Positions 1 through 7,327 of a DNA stretch of 14,235 bases are shown one piece after another. The position numbers and the translations under genes are program-made. Each line of letters begins with the position of its first letter. Position 1 is the stretch's first letter. The DNA comes from Gemmatimonadales bacterium UBA7835 (lineage in GTDB: Bacteria; Gemmatimonadota; Gemmatimonadetes; Longimicrobiales; Gaopeijiaceae), in the NCBI GenBank assembly GCA_002500925.1, contig DLTN01000042.1, forward strand, positions 1 to 14,235, written 5' to 3'. The notes under the pieces were generated by a model, which saw only the letters and a program-made list of their open reading frames with translations, did not search any database and was not told the origin of the DNA.

Positions 1-49
1 AAGCGGAAGGAAGAAGCCGCGGGATAAGCGTCTCACCGGTTGTCCTGTC

Positions 50-1333
50 TTAATCGTTCCTGAGTGCTCCGAGAAGTGCCTCTCCAGCGAGTTCGATCTT
101 CCACGCGCGCATCGCCTCTACGCTGACGAGGTCCTCTAGAGTCAGCGGTTTAACTCTAGCGATATCAAGCAAAGCCGCGTTTGAAAGAAGGGTCCCACGC
201 GGGAGCCCGATCCGTTCGGCGATCGAATTTCGAACCGCTTTGAGGCGTTCGACGGCTGCCTCTAGCTCGGGGGGTGGTCGAGCGGGGCCACGGCGTATTC
301 CTTTTGGATATGGGATGAGATCGACTTCATCTGATTCGCGGATAGCTCGCAGCCGCCTTATCAGGAATTTGCCTTCAGCCCGAGCTAGGCCCGTCGGGAA
401 ACCCTTGATGGCTAGTAGATCTTCCACACGGCGTGGATGAGCGCCTACTGATTCGATCAACGGTTTATCCCCAATAACTCGGAAGACCGCGCGGTCACGC
501 TGTCTTGCGATGTCATCCCGCCAGGAGAGTGCTGTCCGAATTGCGGCAACCTCTCTTATCGGTAAGTGACGCACACCCTTGATCCGTGTCACTGGATCCA
601 CAGGCTGTCTATCCTCATTAGTTGCCGTGGCCGAAACTGACTCTAGGGCCAGACACTCTTCGGTAGCCCAAGTCGAACGCCCCATAACACCCAGCTCTTC
701 TGAGAGAACATCCAATAGACGTTCGAGGTACATGGTGTCTGACGCCGCATATTCGAGCATGTCTTCGGTCAGTGGACGTTCTGCCCAGTCAGCGCGCTGG
801 TACTTTTTCGCCAGTTCAACACCGAAGCGTGACTCAAGGAGTGATGCTAGCCCCAATCCTTCTTCGCCCAGAAGGGCGGCGTAGATCTGTGTGTCCTGCA
901 GCCCACGGACACGGATGCCCAGATCCCGACTGAGGAGTCGCAGGTCGAAGTCTGCTCCATGCATCACAATCGGAAGATCTGCGCTTTCGAGTGCGTCCCG
1001 AAGTAACTCCGTAAGATCGAACGCTAGTGGATCGATGGTCCATGTAGCGCCATCAACCGTGACCTGAACGAGGCATAGGCGATCTGAGTATCGGTGGAAG
1101 CCGGCGGCCTCGCAGTCTAGGGCGATCCTCTCGGCGTCCGCGAGTGCGTCGGCAAGTTCGCCAGCGTCCTCTCGACGCTCAACGTGGATGTGACTCATGA
1201 AGCTTCGGTGCCGAAGAGCTAGGACCTCAGAAAGAAAACGGACTGGAAAGGATGCGCTAGCCCATCCGGTGTTGTTGAGCTCTGGGTGTTGCTCCTCCCT
1301 CGGTGCATCGCGACAATTCTCGCGACTCGTCAT
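50..1333 (-). CDS. rnd: Ribonuclease D (3'-5' exoribonuclease, HRDC domain)
   Basis: Predicted DEDD-family 3'-5' exonuclease that trims the 3' ends of tRNA precursors and other structured RNAs in the cytoplasm. In the 427-residue reading, Exo I is LDCEA (Asp73, Glu75), Exo II is HGADFDL (Asp130) and Exo III is YAASD (Tyr195, Asp199), so the four acidic metal ligands and the DEDDy tyrosine are present. An HRDC domain follows at about 256-336, and a second HRDC-like helical region fills the C-terminus, as in E. coli RNase D. The start is uncertain. The ATG at 1333 has a GAGGAG ribosome-binding site 8 nt upstream but adds 45 residues that match nothing I know in RNase D. The ATG at 1198 (MSHIHVERRE) is where the family homology begins but has no visible Shine-Dalgarno sequence. 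The gene is divergent from pyk. The family is certain; the start is not. Confidence 0.93.
   Translation of the reverse strand: MTSRENCRDAPREEQHPELNNTGWASASFPVRFLSEVLALRHRSFMSHIHVERREDAGELADALADAERIALDCEAAGFHRYSDRLCLVQVTVDGATWTIDPLAFDLTELLRDALESADLPIVMHGADFDLRLLSRDLGIRVRGLQDTQIYAALLGEEGLGLASLLESRFGVELAKKYQRADWAERPLTEDMLEYAASDTMYLERLLDVLSEELGVMGRSTWATEECLALESVSATATNEDRQPVDPVTRIKGVRHLPIREVAAIRTALSWRDDIARQRDRAVFRVIGDKPLIESVGAHPRRVEDLLAIKGFPTGLARAEGKFLIRRLRAIRESDEVDLIPYPKGIRRGPARPPPELEAAVERLKAVRNSIAERIGLPRGTLLSNAALLDIARVKPLTLEDLVSVEAMRAWKIELAGEALLGALRND
1203..1216. repeat. Perfect 6-bp inverted repeat next to the internal rnd ATG
   Basis: CTTCGG-TG-CCGAAG forms a perfect inverted repeat ending 4 nt upstream of the internal rnd start at 1198 on the minus strand. 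If translation began at 1198, this hairpin would occupy the ribosome-binding region; if it begins at 1333, the repeat is simply coding. A functional role is inference only; the symmetry is seen directly. Confidence 0.4.
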
Positions 1334-1341
1334 CCGGTCGT

Positions 1342-1347
1342 CTCCTC
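1342..1347 (-). promoter_or_regulatory. Shine-Dalgarno site for the long rnd start
   Basis: The plus strand reads ctcctc, which is GAGGAG on the minus strand. It sits 8 nt upstream of the ATG at 1333-1331, which is ideal spacing. It supports the longer rnd start over the homology-based start at 1198. It lies inside the 30-bp gap between the two divergent start codons, so that gap cannot also hold two ordinary promoters. Confidence 0.55.
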
Positions 1348-1363
1348 GACACCTGGATCAATC

Positions 1364-2785
1364 ATGCTCCGTATAAAGGTTGTTTGCACGCTCGGCCCGG
1401 CCAGTTCAGACCGTGACACTATTCTTGCACTGGTTCAGCGCGGTATGAATCTGGCTCGGGTCAACATGTCCCATGGTTCCCGTGAAGATCACGCCCAGAC
1501 TATCGAACATGTGCGCGCAGCAGCACGCGAGGCTGGAAAGCCCGTAGCTGTTCTGGTAGACCTTCAGGGCCCCAAGATTCGTGTGGGAGAACTAGACCAG
1601 CCACTCGAACTGAATATCGGAGATGAAGTAATCGTGGCCCCTGAGCCCATAGCCGTTCAGGGTGAGGTTCCTACGACCTACGCTCAACTCGCTGCGGAAA
1701 TTGCCGTCAATGACACGGTACTTTTGGATGACGGCCTGCTCGAGTTTCGTTGTGTTCGAATAGAGGGTGACCGAACGGTCTTCGAAGTGATCCGTGGTGG
1801 GCTTTTAAAGAGCAACAAGGGCATCAACTTGCCGAACGTTGATTTGAAGACTCCTTCAATGACGGAGAAGGACCTCCAAGATTTAGACTTCGCCCTGCAA
1901 TATGAGGCTGAATACGTAGGACTCTCCTTTGTACGGAAGGCTGAAGACGTAGTCGATTTGAAAAGACGCGTTGGAGATCGGGCGCTCGTCGTTGCGAAGA
2001 TTGAAAAAGTTGAAGCGCTTCAAGTAATTGAGGAGGTGATCGCCGAATCTGACATGGTCATGGTAGCGCGCGGTGACTTGGGAGTTGAGCTTCCTTTTCA
2101 GCGAGTTCCGCTGGTGCAAAAGCGGATCATTCAGCTCGCAAATTACCATGGTAGGCCGGTAATCACTGCGACTCAGATGCTGGAGTCCATGATTGAGAGT
2201 GCTCGTCCTACCCGAGCTGAAGCGTCGGATGTAGCGAACGCTATTCTGGATGGTTCCGACGCCGTTATGCTGTCGGCTGAGACAGCGATTGGAAAATATC
2301 CACTGCAAGCCTTGGAAGCGATTGTTTGCATCGGTTCGGAGATCGAACGAAGCGGTTTCCTTGAGCGTGGTCCGCGCTATCTCACCGCACCGGGTGGGCT
2401 GCGCACTAGAGGAGGCGCATCAATTAGAGAACATGCGATAGCGGCGGCGACGGTGGACGCCGCCAAGCAGATTGGGGCGCCTGCTATCGTCGTGATTACG
2501 AAGTCGGGTTTCTCGGCGAGGCTGGTCTCCTCCTATCGTCCGTCAATGCCTGTATTTGCGGTAACGACCGAGCAAACGACATTCAGACAACTCGCTGCAG
2601 TATGGGGAGTACATCCCGTGCTTGCGGAGGATGTTGAAGTGACGTACGAAGACTTGTCTGACTTTGGGAGACGGGCCGTATTGGAGGCTGGGGTAGGGGA
2701 AAAGGGCGCTTCGGTGGCGATCACAGCAGGGTTTCCCTTCCATAAGACTGGCTCTACAAACAACATGCGGCTCGATCGGCTTTAG
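1364..2785 (+). CDS. pyk: Pyruvate kinase
   Basis: Final step of glycolysis: transfers phosphate from phosphoenolpyruvate to ADP, giving pyruvate and ATP, in the cytosol. With the ATG at 1364 the protein is 474 residues, the usual bacterial length, and begins directly with the conserved MLRIKVVCTLGPAS. Substrate residues Arg32, Asn34 and Ser36 lie in RVNMSHG; the B domain spans about 70-165. The active-site signature VVAKIEKVEAL carries Lys212 and Glu214, and ARGDLGVELP carries the metal-binding Asp238. TATQMLESM and DGSDAVMLSAETA follow. The C-terminal domain ends with the typical GFPFHKTGSTNNMRL. An in-frame upstream ATG at 1286 would overlap rnd and add 26 residues without family support, so I chose 1364. 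The downstream hydrolase begins 14 bp after the stop, so co-transcription with it and pgi is likely. Confidence 0.97.
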   Translation: MLRIKVVCTLGPASSDRDTILALVQRGMNLARVNMSHGSREDHAQTIEHVRAAAREAGKPVAVLVDLQGPKIRVGELDQPLELNIGDEVIVAPEPIAVQGEVPTTYAQLAAEIAVNDTVLLDDGLLEFRCVRIEGDRTVFEVIRGGLLKSNKGINLPNVDLKTPSMTEKDLQDLDFALQYEAEYVGLSFVRKAEDVVDLKRRVGDRALVVAKIEKVEALQVIEEVIAESDMVMVARGDLGVELPFQRVPLVQKRIIQLANYHGRPVITATQMLESMIESARPTRAEASDVANAILDGSDAVMLSAETAIGKYPLQALEAIVCIGSEIERSGFLERGPRYLTAPGGLRTRGGASIREHAIAAATVDAAKQIGAPAIVVITKSGFSARLVSSYRPSMPVFAVTTEQTTFRQLAAVWGVHPVLAEDVEVTYEDLSDFGRRAVLEAGVGEKGASVAITAGFPFHKTGSTNNMRLDRL

Positions 2786-2799
2786 GAGATTTCTGAGGC

Positions 2800-3576
2800 G
2801 TGAAGCTCACTTTTCTCGGTACTGGTACATCATTCGGAGTTCCAGTGATCGGGTGCGATTGTCCCACGTGTATGTCTGATGACCCACGTGATCGGCGTAC
2901 CCGCCACGGAGCTTTGGTAGATTTGCCTTCTGGGCGGCTTCTGGTCGATGCGCCTCCGGAGTTACGTCTGCAATTGCTAGCCGCGGGGGTCACCTCGATC
3001 GATGCGCTTTGGTTAACCCATACTCATGCGGATCATGTCCACGGAATAGATGATGTGCGGGCTCTTACTGCCCGAGGCGGAGACCTTCCAACCTGGACCG
3101 CACCCGAATATGTGCAGCAGCTCCATGAGCGGTTCAGCTACATCTTCGATGATTCTGTGCGGCCCCCTATGGGCAGCTCTAAGCCGCGCATAGTGTTGAA
3201 CACCTTTGAAGCGTACGAATCAATCACGCTCTTAGGTGAAGAGTTCATTCCTCTTCAGGTGCCGCATGGCGGACCTATGGTTTACGGATTCCGGGTGGGT
3301 GGCCTCGGGTATGTAACGGATGCCAAGACCCTTCCAGACCAAGCACTAAAGGAGCTCAAGGGAGTCGATGTTCTGGTACTGAATGCACTCTGGTTTGGTC
3401 GGCCCCATGGATCACACTTCAACATCGAAGAAGCGATTGAGGCAGCTGCCCAGGTCGGGGCTGGTGTGACCTACCTCACCCATCTCACGCATCGGGTGCG
3501 GCATTCAGAACTTCTGGAGAAGCTGCCGGCCAAGGTGCTCCCTGCGTACGACGGACTTGTTGTGGACGTGGGATGA
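2800..3576 (+). CDS. MBL-fold metallo-hydrolase, PhnP-like
   Basis: Predicted zinc/manganese hydrolase of the metallo-beta-lactamase fold, 258 residues. The HTHADH motif gives His74, His76, Asp78 and His79; further ligands are probably His156 (VPHGG), Asp174 (VTDAK) and His228 or His231 (LTHLTH). The N-terminal GCDCPTC cluster (Cys19, Cys21, Cys24) resembles the structural zinc site of PhnP, the cyclic phosphodiesterase of phosphonate breakdown. No other phn gene is here, so a phosphodiesterase role on a phosphosugar or nucleotide is plausible but the substrate is unknown. The start is GTG at 2800, with AGGAG at 2784-2788 overlapping the end of pyk, and the family N-terminus MKLTFLGTGTS begins exactly there. 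It sits between pyk and pgi and overlaps pgi by 4 bp, so it is probably expressed with glycolysis genes. Confidence 0.9.
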   Translation: MKLTFLGTGTSFGVPVIGCDCPTCMSDDPRDRRTRHGALVDLPSGRLLVDAPPELRLQLLAAGVTSIDALWLTHTHADHVHGIDDVRALTARGGDLPTWTAPEYVQQLHERFSYIFDDSVRPPMGSSKPRIVLNTFEAYESITLLGEEFIPLQVPHGGPMVYGFRVGGLGYVTDAKTLPDQALKELKGVDVLVLNALWFGRPHGSHFNIEEAIEAAAQVGAGVTYLTHLTHRVRHSELLEKLPAKVLPAYDGLVVDVG

Positions 3577-4967
3577 TGGAACGGATCCGCTTCGATTTCG
3601 GCAATCTGATGAGGTCGTCTGTTGACGGTGGGGTGACAGAGTTTGTGCTCCATGAGACTCTTTCAGAGGAGTTCCGGCGAGCGCACGCAAGGTTTACCGA
3701 ACGACGCGAAATTGGCGATCTTGGTTTCCTAGATCTACCGTACGCCTCAGAAACAGTGGAGAGCGTCACTCAGGTCAACGATGGTTTGGTGCAGCGGTTC
3801 GAGGATGTTGTTGTACTGGGAATCGGAGGCTCGGCTCTTGGGGCGATGGCGCTGAAAGAGGCACTCCTCGGACCTTTATGGAACCTCAAAACCGATGAGG
3901 AGCGGGACCAACTGCCTCGCCTGCACATAGTTGACAACCCTGATCCACACACCTTTCAGACGCTCTTGAGTCGGCTCACACCTGATCGAACGCTCTTCAA
4001 CGTAGTCAGTAAGTCCGGTGAGACTGCAGAGACGATGTCGCAATATCTAGTTGCACGGACGTGGCTTGAAAGGTCGGTGGATGAATCAGAAATCCCGGGT
4101 CACTTCATCTTCACCACTGATCCACTCGGAGGCGTTCTGCGTCAGATTGGTGATGCAGAAGGTGTCCCTATGCTGCCCGTGCCGGAGAACGTGGGGGGGC
4201 GGTTCTCGGTACTATCTCCTGTTGGCCTCTTCCCCGCGGCAATGTGCGGTGTGAAGCTCGAGGAACTGCTAGGAGGAGCAGCTGACATGGAGAAACGATG
4301 CCGGACGGATAATCTGGCAGAAAATCCGGCTGGGGTACTCGCAGCACTTCTATACTACTCCGATGTGGAGTCTGGGAGGTCAGTACATGTGCTGATGCCT
4401 TATGCGGACCGCCTCCGCTCGCTCGCTCGCTGGTTCCAGCAGCTCTGGGCGGAGAGTCTTGGGAAATCGGTGTTGCTTTCGGGCGATAAACGTTCAACTG
4501 GTCCAACGCCGCTGGCGGCCCTCGGTTCGACGGATCAACATTCTCTTCTGCAACTCTTGATGGAGGGCCCACATGACAAAGTCGTACTCTTTATTGATGT
4601 CGATGACCTAGGAGTCGACGTTGACATTCCAGAGTATGATGAGGTCGAGACTGGGCCACTTTCCTATCTCGCTGGCCATACGATGGGGCAGCTTCTTCGT
4701 GTTGAAAGGGCTGCGACGGCTGAGGCTTTGCGTCGGGAGGGGAGACCGAATGCGACGTTCCACATGCCGAGAGTTGGTGCGGGTGAGTTAGGTCAGTTAC
4801 TGATGCTTTTACAGATCGCGACAGTTTATGCAGGTGAGATGTACGGGGTCGACCCGCTGGACCAACCCGGGGTCGAGCTCAGTAAGCAGTTGACCTACGG
4901 TATTATGGGTCGGGAGGGTTATGATGCGCCGACGTTTCCGGAACCTGACCCCCGGTGGACGTTGTAG
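3573..4967 (+). CDS. pgi: Glucose-6-phosphate isomerase
   Basis: Interconverts glucose 6-phosphate and fructose 6-phosphate in glycolysis and gluconeogenesis. At 464 residues it belongs to the short Pgi form found in Bacillus-like and many other bacteria, not the roughly 550-residue E. coli form. Sugar-phosphate binding segments are GIGGS (83-87) and SKSGET (146-151); GGRFSV carries Arg210. WAESLGK holds the likely catalytic Glu294, STDQHS holds His323, and the C-terminal signature GVELSKQLTYG holds Lys438. The ATG at 3573 overlaps the hydrolase stop (ATGA), so translational coupling is likely; a second ATG follows at once at 3576 and either could serve. The coding sequence contains a 7-G run at 4193-4199 and four CGCT units at 4416-4431. 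Confidence 0.96.
   Translation: MMERIRFDFGNLMRSSVDGGVTEFVLHETLSEEFRRAHARFTERREIGDLGFLDLPYASETVESVTQVNDGLVQRFEDVVVLGIGGSALGAMALKEALLGPLWNLKTDEERDQLPRLHIVDNPDPHTFQTLLSRLTPDRTLFNVVSKSGETAETMSQYLVARTWLERSVDESEIPGHFIFTTDPLGGVLRQIGDAEGVPMLPVPENVGGRFSVLSPVGLFPAAMCGVKLEELLGGAADMEKRCRTDNLAENPAGVLAALLYYSDVESGRSVHVLMPYADRLRSLARWFQQLWAESLGKSVLLSGDKRSTGPTPLAALGSTDQHSLLQLLMEGPHDKVVLFIDVDDLGVDVDIPEYDEVETGPLSYLAGHTMGQLLRVERAATAEALRREGRPNATFHMPRVGAGELGQLLMLLQIATVYAGEMYGVDPLDQPGVELSKQLTYGIMGREGYDAPTFPEPDPRWTL
4416..4431 (+). repeat. Tetranucleotide tract (CGCT)x4 inside pgi
   Basis: Four perfect tandem CGCT units lie around codon 282 of pgi, encoding part of RLRSLARW. Gain or loss of one unit would shift the frame. 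Four units is short for true phase variation, so this is recorded as a structural observation only. Confidence 0.5.
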
Positions 4968-5059
4968 ACTCTGTGTAGGCTAGGTGCTCGTCGCCTTTTC
5001 GAAGGTTATCTTCATTTACACGTCCGCAAAGACGAATTCCAGTTGGGCGGGAGAAGAAT

Positions 5060-5470
5060 ATGAGAGACCATAACGACGTTCCCCACATCGTGATTGAGCG
5101 AGATTCCGGTGGTGGAGTCGGGTCCTTTTTACTCGGCGCTATGGTAGGTGCCGGGCTCGCATTGCTTTTCGCGCCTAAGACTGGTGAGGAGACTCAAGAG
5201 GAACTGAAGGAGCATGCTCGCAAGCTTCGAGTGGTGGCCGAAGAGCGTGTTCGCGAAGCTCAGCGACATCTCGAAGACCGTCTGGATGTTGCGCGTGAGG
5301 GAGTATCAGCTCGCTATGAGGAAGTGAGAGAGGCTGTAAATGCTGGCCGAGAGGCCGCGATGGAGGCCCGTGGCGATCTTGAGGAGCGGCTCGAGCGTTC
5401 TAAATCTGCTTACCGTGCCGGTGTGGCTGCAGCGCGTGAGGTGGCTGCGGCCGAGGAAGCTGAAGACTGA
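5060..5470 (+). CDS. YtxH-domain membrane-anchored coiled-coil protein
   Basis: A 136-residue protein of the YtxH/general-stress-like type. One hydrophobic glycine-rich helix at about residues 19-38 (GGVGSFLLGAMVGAGLALLF) is followed by the diagnostic APKTGEE turn. The rest, about 43-136, is highly charged, rich in Glu, Arg and Ala, and predicted to be a long amphipathic helix or coiled coil. The likely topology is a single-span inner-membrane protein with the helix free in the cytoplasm. The molecular role of this family is not established; YtxH in Bacillus is linked to general stress. The ATG at 5060 has a GGGAG-type site just upstream. smpB begins 13 bp after the stop, so it is probably the first gene of the smpB-pyrF run. 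The 92-bp gap before it would hold its promoter, but I cannot point to convincing boxes. Confidence 0.85.
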   Translation: MRDHNDVPHIVIERDSGGGVGSFLLGAMVGAGLALLFAPKTGEETQEELKEHARKLRVVAEERVREAQRHLEDRLDVAREGVSARYEEVREAVNAGREAAMEARGDLEERLERSKSAYRAGVAAAREVAAAEEAED

Positions 5471-5483
5471 TTAGACCACACAG

Positions 5484-5948
5484 GTGAGCGTTAAACAAGA
5501 ACGGAAAGTGGTCGCCCGTAATCGGAAGGCGCGTCACGAGTTTGAGATTCTCGATACGTACGAGGCTGGACTCGAACTCAGGGGACCGGAGGTCAAATCT
5601 CTTCGTGCGGGAGAGGTATCGTTCCAAGACGCTTTCGCCAGAGTCTCTGCCGGAGAAGTTTGGCTGCACAACCTTCACATAAGCCCTTACGAAGCAGCGA
5701 ACCGCTTTAATGTTGATCCAGTTAGGGCAAGAAGATTGCTTCTGAATCGCCAAGAGATCAGGCAAATCGCGGTGAAGACCGAGGAGAAAGGGCTTACTTT
5801 GGTCCCGCTCGAAATTTACTTCTCGCGTGGGTATGCCAAAGTCCAGCTTGCGGTGGGGAGGGGAAAAAAGCTTCACGACAAGCGGGAGACGTTGAAACGC
5901 CGGCAACAAGATCGAGAGGCACGCCGGGCCATGGAGGGTCGAGGGTGA
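5484..5948 (+). CDS. smpB: SsrA (tmRNA)-binding protein SmpB
   Basis: Partner of tmRNA in trans-translation: it brings tmRNA to ribosomes stalled on broken mRNA and mimics the missing codon-anticodon pairing. The 154-residue length is typical. The conserved core is present: RKARHEFEILDTYEAG, the LRGPEVKSLRAG segment, DAFARV, EVWLHNLHISPY, NRFNVDPVRARRLLL and the tail GKKLHDKRETLKRR, whose basic C-terminus enters the decoding site. The start is GTG at 5484 with no clear Shine-Dalgarno sequence; it fits the family N-terminus and lies 13 bp after the YtxH gene, so reinitiation is possible. The stop overlaps the amidase start (GTGA). The tmRNA gene ssrA, often near smpB, is not visible in this window. 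Confidence 0.97.
   Translation: MSVKQERKVVARNRKARHEFEILDTYEAGLELRGPEVKSLRAGEVSFQDAFARVSAGEVWLHNLHISPYEAANRFNVDPVRARRLLLNRQEIRQIAVKTEEKGLTLVPLEIYFSRGYAKVQLAVGRGKKLHDKRETLKRRQQDREARRAMEGRG
5933..5938 (+). promoter_or_regulatory. Shine-Dalgarno site of the amidase GTG start
   Basis: GGAGGG lies 6 nt before the GTG at 5945, inside the 3' end of smpB. It decides in favour of GTG 5945 over the internal ATG at 6011, which would also remove the N-terminal part of the signal peptide. Confidence 0.65.
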
Positions 5949-7327
5949 ACCCGTGGTGTTTGGGTGGAGGAGTTCTTAGCCCATTCCACAGGTTCGGGAT
6001 TGTGATTGCGATGGGTTTTGGCGCATTAACAATCGCCACGTTTAGACCATTGCAAGCCCAGGATCGACCGATCTTAGCAATAGAGAAGGAGAGTGGCTTA
6101 ACTAGCACGGTGACTGTTCAGTTCGACCGGGGATACGCCAGCGTTGCGGCGTCGGTGCTGAGTGATATCGGCTGGTCAGTCAACGACCAAAATGGGACGT
6201 TGGTGCTGACGGCGGCGGGAGAAATAAAAGTCACGTTTCGTTATGACTCACCATTCTTCCGTTGGGACGGGGTGGTGCTGCAGATGGCGAATTCGCCCTA
6301 TGTGACTGGAGGAATCGCGTGGCTTCCGCTCCAGTTTTTGACTGACTTTCTCCCTAGGAGACTTCCTGGATTATATGACTTTTCCGCTGAACGAAGCCTA
6401 CTAAGAGCTGCAAACCTTGAGCTTTTGGTGTTGGATGATCCGATAGAACTAGATGCGGAAGATGATGAGCCGGAATCCGATAAGGAGTCAGGGCAATCAG
6501 AGTTGGGACAACAATCGGAAGCTTTACCCGAAGTCCCCTTTTCGGGGGCGGTCGAAACGACTCAGGAAGAAGAGCAGGTGCTGGCTTCAAGCTACGAAGG
6601 TTCACGCGTAGTGGTGATCGATGCTGGTCATGGTGGGGAGGACCCCGGGGCGCTTTCAGCGACCGGAGTTCGCGAGAAGACGATTGCTTTGGCTATCGCC
6701 CTCGAGATTGAGAAAGCTCTGTCCGGAGAGTCTGACCTCGAGATTCACATGATTCGAGCCGAAGATCGTTTCGTCGATGTGTGGGCGCGCGGTTTGACAG
6801 CCACTGACTGGAAAGGGGAGCGGCCAGGTGTTTTCCTGTCCATACATGCCAATTCTTTTCCTGCGCGCAGGGAGGCCCGTGGGTTCGAGACCTACTTCCT
6901 GTCAGACGCAAGGACGGATGACGAGCGTCGGGTCTCAGCGATAGAGAATGCTCCTCTGAATATAAGCGCGCGCAATATTGATGAAGAGCGGCTAGCCGAC
7001 ATGGATTTCATACTCCGCGACCTTAGAAACTATGAGCACGCGCACTGGTCGGAGAGCTTAGCGACTCTTGTGCAGGATGAACTTGCCGAGGTCCATCCCG
7101 GTCCGAATCGTGGTGTGAAGCAGGGGCCGCTAGCGGTGCTTACAAATGCGCTCATGCCGTCGGTACTGATCGAGGTTGGCTTCCTTTCAAATGAATCTGA
7201 GTTGCAGCTCCTAAGGCAGAAAGATTTTCATCAGAGTTCTGGAAGGGCGATTGCTCAAGCCGTGATGAAGTTCTTCAAAAATTATCCTCCTGGTAGCAGT
7301 GGAGGGGGCGACGAGAGGCGACGTTGA
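5945..7327 (+). CDS. N-acetylmuramoyl-L-alanine amidase (Amidase_3), secreted
   Basis: Peptidoglycan hydrolase that cuts the amide bond between N-acetylmuramic acid and the stem peptide, as AmiA/B/C do in cell separation. A signal peptide with hydrophobic core at about 17-33 ends near LQAQD (about 37-40), so export is expected. Residues about 50-160 form a beta-rich region resembling the copper-amine-oxidase-N-like or AMIN-like wall-targeting domains. An acidic, Glu/Ser/Gln-rich linker spans about 165-215. The Amidase_3 domain runs from about 221 to 450: DAGHGG (His229), REK (Glu244), LSIHAN (His301) and VLIEVGFLSN (catalytic Glu410), so the zinc ligands and catalytic glutamate are intact. 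GTG start at 5945, 4-bp overlap with smpB upstream and TTGA overlap with the lipoprotein gene downstream. I give no Ami letter because the N-terminal domain is divergent. Confidence 0.93.
   Translation: MNPWCLGGGVLSPFHRFGIVIAMGFGALTIATFRPLQAQDRPILAIEKESGLTSTVTVQFDRGYASVAASVLSDIGWSVNDQNGTLVLTAAGEIKVTFRYDSPFFRWDGVVLQMANSPYVTGGIAWLPLQFLTDFLPRRLPGLYDFSAERSLLRAANLELLVLDDPIELDAEDDEPESDKESGQSELGQQSEALPEVPFSGAVETTQEEEQVLASSYEGSRVVVIDAGHGGEDPGALSATGVREKTIALAIALEIEKALSGESDLEIHMIRAEDRFVDVWARGLTATDWKGERPGVFLSIHANSFPARREARGFETYFLSDARTDDERRVSAIENAPLNISARNIDEERLADMDFILRDLRNYEHAHWSESLATLVQDELAEVHPGPNRGVKQGPLAVLTNALMPSVLIEVGFLSNESELQLLRQKDFHQSSGRAIAQAVMKFFKNYPPGSSGGGDERRR

Noticed and set aside
1..27. Possible C-terminal end (KRKEEAAG then stop) of a plus-strand gene entering from the left
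   Set aside because: Eight codons are too few to judge; another frame is also open across this edge.
1286..1363. Upstream ATG extension of pyk
   Set aside because: It adds 26 residues before the conserved MLRIKVV start, overlaps rnd and has no family support.
1883..2308. Long antisense open frame inside pyk
   Set aside because: Its product has no family features and the frame lies wholly within a certain pyk coding sequence; it is a shadow.
4993..5004. CCTT-TTCG-AAGG mini-hairpin after pgi, considered as a terminator
   Set aside because: Only 4 bp in the stem and no clear T-tract directly after it.
5471..5483. tmRNA gene near smpB
   Set aside because: The flanking gaps are far too small and no tmRNA-like acceptor or tag sequence is visible.
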